This document shows, one piece after another, positions 59,559 through 64,000 of a stretch of DNA of 64,000 nucleotides (positions within the stretch are counted from its first letter, which is position 1; each line of letters starts with the position of its first letter). Where the stretch lies: the NCBI RefSeq assembly GCF_036206005.1, contig NZ_CP108143.1, positions 2,852,001 to 2,916,000 on the forward strand, read 5' to 3'. The notes beneath the pieces were generated by a model. The model saw only the letters and a program-made list of their open reading frames with translations, searched no databases and was not told the origin of the DNA. Both the position numbers and the translations under genes were made by a program. Origin of the DNA: Streptomyces sp. NBC_00178 (GTDB lineage: Bacteria; Actinomycetota; Actinomycetes; Streptomycetales; Streptomycetaceae).

Positions 59559-60917
59559 TCAGGCCTTGCGGGCCCGCCCCGGCCCGCTCGGCCACAGCCG
59601 CGGCCGGCGCTTCGCGGCGACGTCCTCGACCCAGCCGAACGCGACGATCGCGAGCCCGATCAGGGGCCAGACCGCGAACAGGACCAGCACCTCGTACGAC
59701 TGCTCGATGTACGTGCCGAACGTGTCGCCGAACCACGGGACGGCCCACAGCTCGTCCACCAGGTGCGCCGCGGGGATCAGCAGCAGGTTGTGCCAGAGGT
59801 AGATCGTCACCGCCCTGTTGTTGGCCAGGGTCACCAGACCGTCCCATCCGGCGAGCCTGCCGGGGAGTTTCTGCCACGACGGGGCGTAGACCAGGAGGAC
59901 CGCGCAGAACCCGAGGGACCAGGTCGCCTGGGCGAGCGGGATCTCGTCGAGGTTCCAGCCCTCCTCGGTGAGGTGGCCGGAGGCCCACCACAGGCCGAAG
60001 CCCATCACGATGGTCGCGGACGACACCGCGATGTAGCGCGGGACCTCCTTGAGCAGACCGTCGTTGTGCGCGAAGCCCAGGATCCAGCAGGAGCCGAACA
60101 CCGCGAAGTCGAGCAGCCCTTCGCCGAACGTGCCGGGCACCGTCACGAGCCCGGTGCCGATCACGGCGGTGAGGGCGACCGGTGCGAGCAGCGTGACCCA
60201 CGGCAGCCTGCGGAACGCCTTGAGCAGCAGGGGCGAGGCGAGCACGAACAGGAGGTAGGCGCGGATGTACCAGAGCGGGCCCGCCGCCTGGTCGGCCCAG
60301 CTCGTCTCCAGCCATCCGCCGGCCGAGCCGTTCTCCTCCGGATACGGGGGTGAGCCGAGCGGGAGGACGTAACTGCCGAGCTTGACGAACCACCACAGCC
60401 CCTCCTCCCGGACGGGCTTCCAGCTCAGCGCGAACATCACCGGTACGACGACGAGCGAGAACGCCCACATCGGGGGGAGCAGACGGCGCAGGCGGCCCCG
60501 GACGACACCCGCCGCCGGGCGGGCCAGCGAGCGCGCCATCAGCGACCCGGCCAGGGCGAACATCACGCCCATGGACGGGAAGAGGACGGTCAGCCAGGCC
60601 CAGCCGAAGAGGTGGAAGACCACGACACGGACGAGGGCGACGGCCCTGAGCAGGTCGAGGTACCGGTCACGGCCGGGCTTGGGCGGGGCGGCCGGGGCCC
60701 CGTCCGCGGCGCCGGGCGTCCGCTCCGGTGTCACCGCCGGGGCGGGGGCCGGGTGGGCCCGGGCGGCGGGGGGCGCGGGCAGCGGCGCCGTGTAGGTGGC
60801 GCCGGCGTGCGCCGGACGGGCGCCGGCCTGCGCGGGCGCCCACCGGTCGTCGCCGGGCGGGGGCGGCCAGGAGCCGTCGTCGTAGGAGTCCTGCCGGGGT
60901 CGGTCCGGAGAGGTCAT
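59559..60917 (-). CDS. Membrane acyltransferase (OafA/WecH-like acyltransferase 3)
   Basis: A 452-residue protein. After a 90-residue Pro/Ala cytoplasmic lead come about 10 hydrophobic segments of the acyltransferase 3 family, beginning RDRYLDLLRAVALVRVVVFHLFGWAW (the Arg/His motif R...H of this family). It O-acylates an extracytoplasmic saccharide or lipid. The ATG at 60917 overlaps the matB stop by four bases (ATGA), so it is the third gene of the mat operon and its likely substrate is the MatB-made polymer. Confidence 0.87.
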   Translation of the reverse strand: MTSPDRPRQDSYDDGSWPPPPGDDRWAPAQAGARPAHAGATYTAPLPAPPAARAHPAPAPAVTPERTPGAADGAPAAPPKPGRDRYLDLLRAVALVRVVVFHLFGWAWLTVLFPSMGVMFALAGSLMARSLARPAAGVVRGRLRRLLPPMWAFSLVVVPVMFALSWKPVREEGLWWFVKLGSYVLPLGSPPYPEENGSAGGWLETSWADQAAGPLWYIRAYLLFVLASPLLLKAFRRLPWVTLLAPVALTAVIGTGLVTVPGTFGEGLLDFAVFGSCWILGFAHNDGLLKEVPRYIAVSSATIVMGFGLWWASGHLTEEGWNLDEIPLAQATWSLGFCAVLLVYAPSWQKLPGRLAGWDGLVTLANNRAVTIYLWHNLLLIPAAHLVDELWAVPWFGDTFGTYIEQSYEVLVLFAVWPLIGLAIVAFGWVEDVAAKRRPRLWPSGPGRARKA

Positions 60918-63112
60918 GCCACCGGCCTCCGGTCCCTGTCGGACTCCGTGCGGCGCACCTGCGTGCCCCCGGGCGCCTCCACCACACCGGTCCGCCGCAG
61001 CTTCTGCCAGCGCAGCCGGCCGCCGGTCAGAGCGGTGATCCAGGACTGGAGCAGCACGACGTACATCAGCTGCCGGTAGAGGACCTGCTGGAGGGGAAGG
61101 GAGATCAGGTGGGTCATGCGTTCCTTGTCGAGCCGGAAGGCGTACGCGGCGCAGACGGCCTGCACCAGAAGGACCCCGAACCAGGCCACGACCGTCTTCC
61201 CGGTCGGCCCGAAGACCACCCCGTACAGGAGGAAGACGTCGATGAGCGGGGCCAGCAGCGGGGCGACGACCATGAACAGGGAGACGAAGGGCAGTCCCAC
61301 GCGCCCGAAGCGGCCCGACGGCCCCCGTTCGACGACGGCGCGGCGGTGCTTCCAGATGGCCTGCATCGTGCCGTACGACCACCGGTAGCGCTGCGACCAC
61401 AGCTGCTGCACGGACTCCGGGGCCTCGGTCCACGCGCGGGCGTTCTCGGCGTAGACGACGCGCCAGCCGTCGCGGTGCAGGGCCATGGTGACGTCGGTGT
61501 CCTCGGCGAGGGTGTCCTCGCTCATGCCGCCGACGCGGTCCAGCGCGGTCCTGCGGAAGGCCCCGACCGCACCGGGGATGGTGGGCATGCAGCCCAGGAG
61601 GTCGTACATGCGGCGGTCGAGGTTGAAGCCCATGACGTACTCGATGTGCTGCCAGGCGCCGATCAGCGAGTCACGGTTGCCGACCTTGGCGTTGCCTGCG
61701 ACGGCGCCGACCCGGGAGTCGGCGAAGGGCTGCACGAGTTCGCGCACCGTGGAGGGCTCGAACACCGTGTCGCCGTCCATCATCACGACGATGTCGTAAC
61801 GGGCGTTCGCGATGCCGTTGTTGAGGGCCGCGGGTTTGCCGGAGTTGCGCTGGCGCAGGACGCGGACGTTCGAGATGTGCATCGCGTCGACCAGGTCGGC
61901 CGTGCCGTCCGTCGAGCCGTCGTCGATGACGATGACCTCGATCGGGTAGTCGCTGGCCACCAGCGACCTCACGGTGGCCTCGATGCACTCCCGCTCGTTG
62001 TACGCGGGGACGAGCACCGAGACGGGCCGGGTGAACGGTTCGCCCCAGCTGAAGTCCCTGCGGCGCACCTTGCGCGCGTGCAGGAAGGAGAGCAGCAGCA
62101 TCAGCCCGAAGCGGACCATCACCAGGACGCCGATGACGGCGAGCCCGACGACGAGGACACCGGTGACGTTCTCGGAGATCTCGACGGCCCCGACGAACGC
62201 CTTGCCCTTCCAGAGCGCGAGTCCGGTGACCGGGGTGTGCGCGCTGGGGGCGCCGAGCGCCGTCGTGAGGTTGGTGAAGTCGTAGCCGCGCGCCTGCATC
62301 TGTGGCAGGAACTTCCCGAGGGCGGTGACGGTCTGGGACCGGTTGCCGCCCGAGTCGTGCATGAGGATGACGGCGCCCTTGCCGTTCCTGGGCGTGGCGC
62401 GCTCGATGATCGCCTCGACGCCGGGGCGCTTCCAGTCCTCGCTGTCCGTGTTGTTCACGACGGTGAGGTAGCCGCGGCTGCCGATGTACTGCGTCACCGG
62501 CCAGGACTCGTTGTCCATGGCGTCGGCGAACGAGGAGTACGGCGGCCGGAACAGGGACGTCCGGATTCCGGCGGCCCCCGCCAGCACCAGCTGGTTCTGG
62601 GACAGCTCCCAGTCGATGCGGCTGGTGGACTGGAAGGACAGGTCGGGGTGGTTGAAGGTGTGCAGCCCGACCTCGTGGCCCTCGTCGACCATCCGCTTGA
62701 CCAGGCCCGGGTAACGCGAGGCCATGGTGCCGGTGACGAAGAAGACCCCGTGCGCGTGCTGCTTCCTGAGCTCGTCCAGGACCCGCGGGGTCCAGACGGG
62801 GTCGGGGCCGTCGTCGAAGGTCAGGACGATCTTGTGATCGGGTATGCGCAGCGTCTCGGCGGGCCGGCCCTTCTTCCGGGCGTCGATGACGGGGCCGCCT
62901 TCGAGGACGCCGTCGGGCACCTGGGAGGTGGGAGCGGGCGGCTGGATGCGGTGGTCGGCGAGGATCTCGCTGTGCACGTATCCGCGCAACATGAGCATGG
63001 CGAGCAGGGCCACAAGGAGGAGCGACGGAAGCAGATAGCGCATGGGGAGCCTGCGCCGGACGGTCCGCTTCTTCTTCCGGTTGTGCCTGCCCCGCGGGGC
63101 GGGGGTCGTCAT
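60914..63112 (-). CDS. matB: MatB: NodB polysaccharide deacetylase fused to family 2 glycosyltransferase
   Basis: A 732-residue membrane enzyme making an extracellular aminoglycan. The N-terminus has one membrane helix (about 24-44). The deacetylase domain shows VLTFDDGPDPVW, HTFNHPDLS (metal His-x3-His) and RPPYSSFA. The glycosyltransferase follows (VLVPAYNERECIEATVRSL, VIDDGSTDGTADLV, MMDGDTVFEP, EDTDVT, SQRYRWSYG). The homologues MatA/MatB of S. coelicolor and S. lividans drive hyphal aggregation by producing a PNAG-like polymer (from memory). The start abuts the matA stop directly (TAGATG). Confidence 0.92.
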   Translation of the reverse strand: MTTPAPRGRHNRKKKRTVRRRLPMRYLLPSLLLVALLAMLMLRGYVHSEILADHRIQPPAPTSQVPDGVLEGGPVIDARKKGRPAETLRIPDHKIVLTFDDGPDPVWTPRVLDELRKQHAHGVFFVTGTMASRYPGLVKRMVDEGHEVGLHTFNHPDLSFQSTSRIDWELSQNQLVLAGAAGIRTSLFRPPYSSFADAMDNESWPVTQYIGSRGYLTVVNNTDSEDWKRPGVEAIIERATPRNGKGAVILMHDSGGNRSQTVTALGKFLPQMQARGYDFTNLTTALGAPSAHTPVTGLALWKGKAFVGAVEISENVTGVLVVGLAVIGVLVMVRFGLMLLLSFLHARKVRRRDFSWGEPFTRPVSVLVPAYNERECIEATVRSLVASDYPIEVIVIDDGSTDGTADLVDAMHISNVRVLRQRNSGKPAALNNGIANARYDIVVMMDGDTVFEPSTVRELVQPFADSRVGAVAGNAKVGNRDSLIGAWQHIEYVMGFNLDRRMYDLLGCMPTIPGAVGAFRRTALDRVGGMSEDTLAEDTDVTMALHRDGWRVVYAENARAWTEAPESVQQLWSQRYRWSYGTMQAIWKHRRAVVERGPSGRFGRVGLPFVSLFMVVAPLLAPLIDVFLLYGVVFGPTGKTVVAWFGVLLVQAVCAAYAFRLDKERMTHLISLPLQQVLYRQLMYVVLLQSWITALTGGRLRWQKLRRTGVVEAPGGTQVRRTESDRDRRPVA

Positions 63113-63796
63113 CTACTGAGCGCCTTCTTGTGGTTGCACCGTGGACTGGGTCGGGTCCGGGGACGCCGGCGGGCTCTCCTCGACGGGCGGGGCGACCGTG
63201 GCCGGCGCCGACGTCTCGCCGGCCGGCGGCACGGGGGCCGAGTTGCCGGGAGCGGGAGCCGAAGAGGTGTTGCTCCGGGGAGGCTTCACGGACGCGGACG
63301 CGGAGGCGCTCGCGCCGGGAGCGGCCGTCATCACACCGGAGGCGGAGGCGCCCGGCGACGGAGTCGCGCCGGGGACGCCGGCGACCGTGGCGGGCGCACC
63401 GGACGGCGTGGCCCCCGGGGCCACGACCGGGACGGTCTCCTTGCTCGGCGCCGGCCGGACCTCGGCCTTCTCCGCGCGTTTGTCGTCCTGCCCGGAGAGC
63501 GGCAGCCAGGGAGCGCTGGAGTTCCCGCCGAGCACGGCGACGACCAGCGTCACCGCGTACACGGCGCAGATCGCGGCGAGCACCCAGCCCACGCGCCGGT
63601 AGGTCTTGCTCCGGCGCCCGCTCTCGTCGACGAACACCGGGCCGTCGGCAGGAACCGGCGGGCCGGGTTCGACGGGCAGTTCGGAGAGCTGACGTCCTAG
63701 TCCGTCGAGCTGGACGGTGACGTCGTTCGGCTCATGGGTATGCCCGGTTCGGGTACCTTCACGCCAATTTTCCACAGGTGTTGCCACTTCCCCCAC
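63113..63796 (-). CDS. matA: MatA: membrane anchor/partner protein for MatB
   Basis: A 227-residue protein, first of the mat operon. Residues 68-90 (RVGWVLAAICAVYAVTLVVAVLGG) form a membrane helix, then a long extracytoplasmic Pro/Ala/Ser/Thr tail (VAPGATPSGAPATVAGVPGATPSPGASASG). It is needed with MatB for aggregation in the model species (from memory). The start is uncertain: GTG at 63796 or a later in-frame GTG around 63775-63787. The TAG stop directly precedes the matB ATG. Confidence 0.83.
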   Translation of the reverse strand: MGEVATPVENWREGTRTGHTHEPNDVTVQLDGLGRQLSELPVEPGPPVPADGPVFVDESGRRSKTYRRVGWVLAAICAVYAVTLVVAVLGGNSSAPWLPLSGQDDKRAEKAEVRPAPSKETVPVVAPGATPSGAPATVAGVPGATPSPGASASGVMTAAPGASASASASVKPPRSNTSSAPAPGNSAPVPPAGETSAPATVAPPVEESPPASPDPTQSTVQPQEGAQ

Positions 63797-64000
63797 TCAA
63801 TGAAGCAGGCGCGCGGGAATGACTGGAATCTTGCCAACGAACAGGGCCCCCACCCCGTCCGTGCATCACTGGTCACCGCGCACCCGAAGCACCGAATGTA
63901 GCGCACGCCGACCTTGGAGATGCCGGATATCGTCTGTTGTTCATGAACGGTGGCGCATGAGGGACGCATCGGTTCCGGGGAGCCACGAATCAGATGGGCG
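63797..64000. other. Right edge of the window: mat operon upstream region
   Basis: 204 bases upstream of matA on the minus strand. A GGGGAG (63977-63982) followed by an ATG at 63994 on the plus strand may open a divergent gene, but only two codons are visible. Confidence 0.4.

Noticed and set aside
63942..64000. Start of a new plus-strand gene at the right edge
   Set aside because: A GGGGAG and an ATG at 63994 are suggestive, but only two codons are visible, so no CDS is called.

Overview
The window is a gene-dense stretch of very high G+C DNA from an actinomycete, almost certainly Streptomyces. Three things point there: the codon use, the frequent GTG starts and the genus markers (an SsgA-like sporulation protein, an HU gene of the hupA type, MatA/MatB, and a HemD-type nitrogen regulator). 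From memory, the gene order resembles the S. coelicolor core chromosome around SCO2916-SCO2963 (ssgG SCO2924, hpd SCO2927, murA SCO2949, hupA SCO2950, rsuA/sigU SCO2953/2954, nnaR SCO2958, matB/matA SCO2962/2963). No alignment was run, so the symbols rest on protein features plus this remembered synteny.

Layout. 1-5.4 kb: clpS (cut by the window edge), the NAD salvage pair pncB and pncA, a small conserved protein and a secreted M6 metalloprotease. 5.4-13.5 kb: membrane proteins of the RDD family, ssgG, a FAD-linked oxidase, a membrane TPR protein and hpd. 13.5-18 kb: an AsnC-type regulator followed by a four-gene glycine betaine/quaternary amine ABC operon. 18-26 kb: an ArsR-like regulator, a 60-residue protein and an MFS carrier, then a PDZ-less Lon-like protease, an IclR regulator, a DEAD/DEAH helicase, a second MFS carrier and a tRNA-Cys.

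26-35 kb is the accessory part. Two short minus-strand operons flank a lone plus-strand gene. They encode WXG100/PPE-like proteins, a large DUF6571-type protein, a lipoprotein and a mycosin (the type VII secretion protease), with no ESX core secretion genes nearby. Part of it has about 54% G+C, far below the rest of the window.

35-40 kb: a three-subunit xanthine dehydrogenase-type molybdenum hydroxylase whose 2Fe-2S subunit carries an unusually long acidic, proline-rich extension. 40-45 kb: a sugar ABC importer plus a GH20 hexosaminidase (chitin or peptidoglycan amino-sugar use) behind a LacI-type palindrome. 45-53 kb: a DUF3039 protein, a YqgE/AlgH protein, murA, hupA, malic enzyme, a candidate small RNA and a HelD-like RNA polymerase-associated ATPase. 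53-58 kb: sigU and its anti-sigma factor, a CGNR regulator, two acetyltransferases and the HemD/winged-helix regulator nnaR. 58-64 kb: a nitrate/nitrite carrier, then the matA-matB-acyltransferase operon for extracellular aminoglycan.

Strong GC-rich stem-loops separate most transcription units. No CRISPR array, insertion sequence, transposase, integrase or rRNA was seen.
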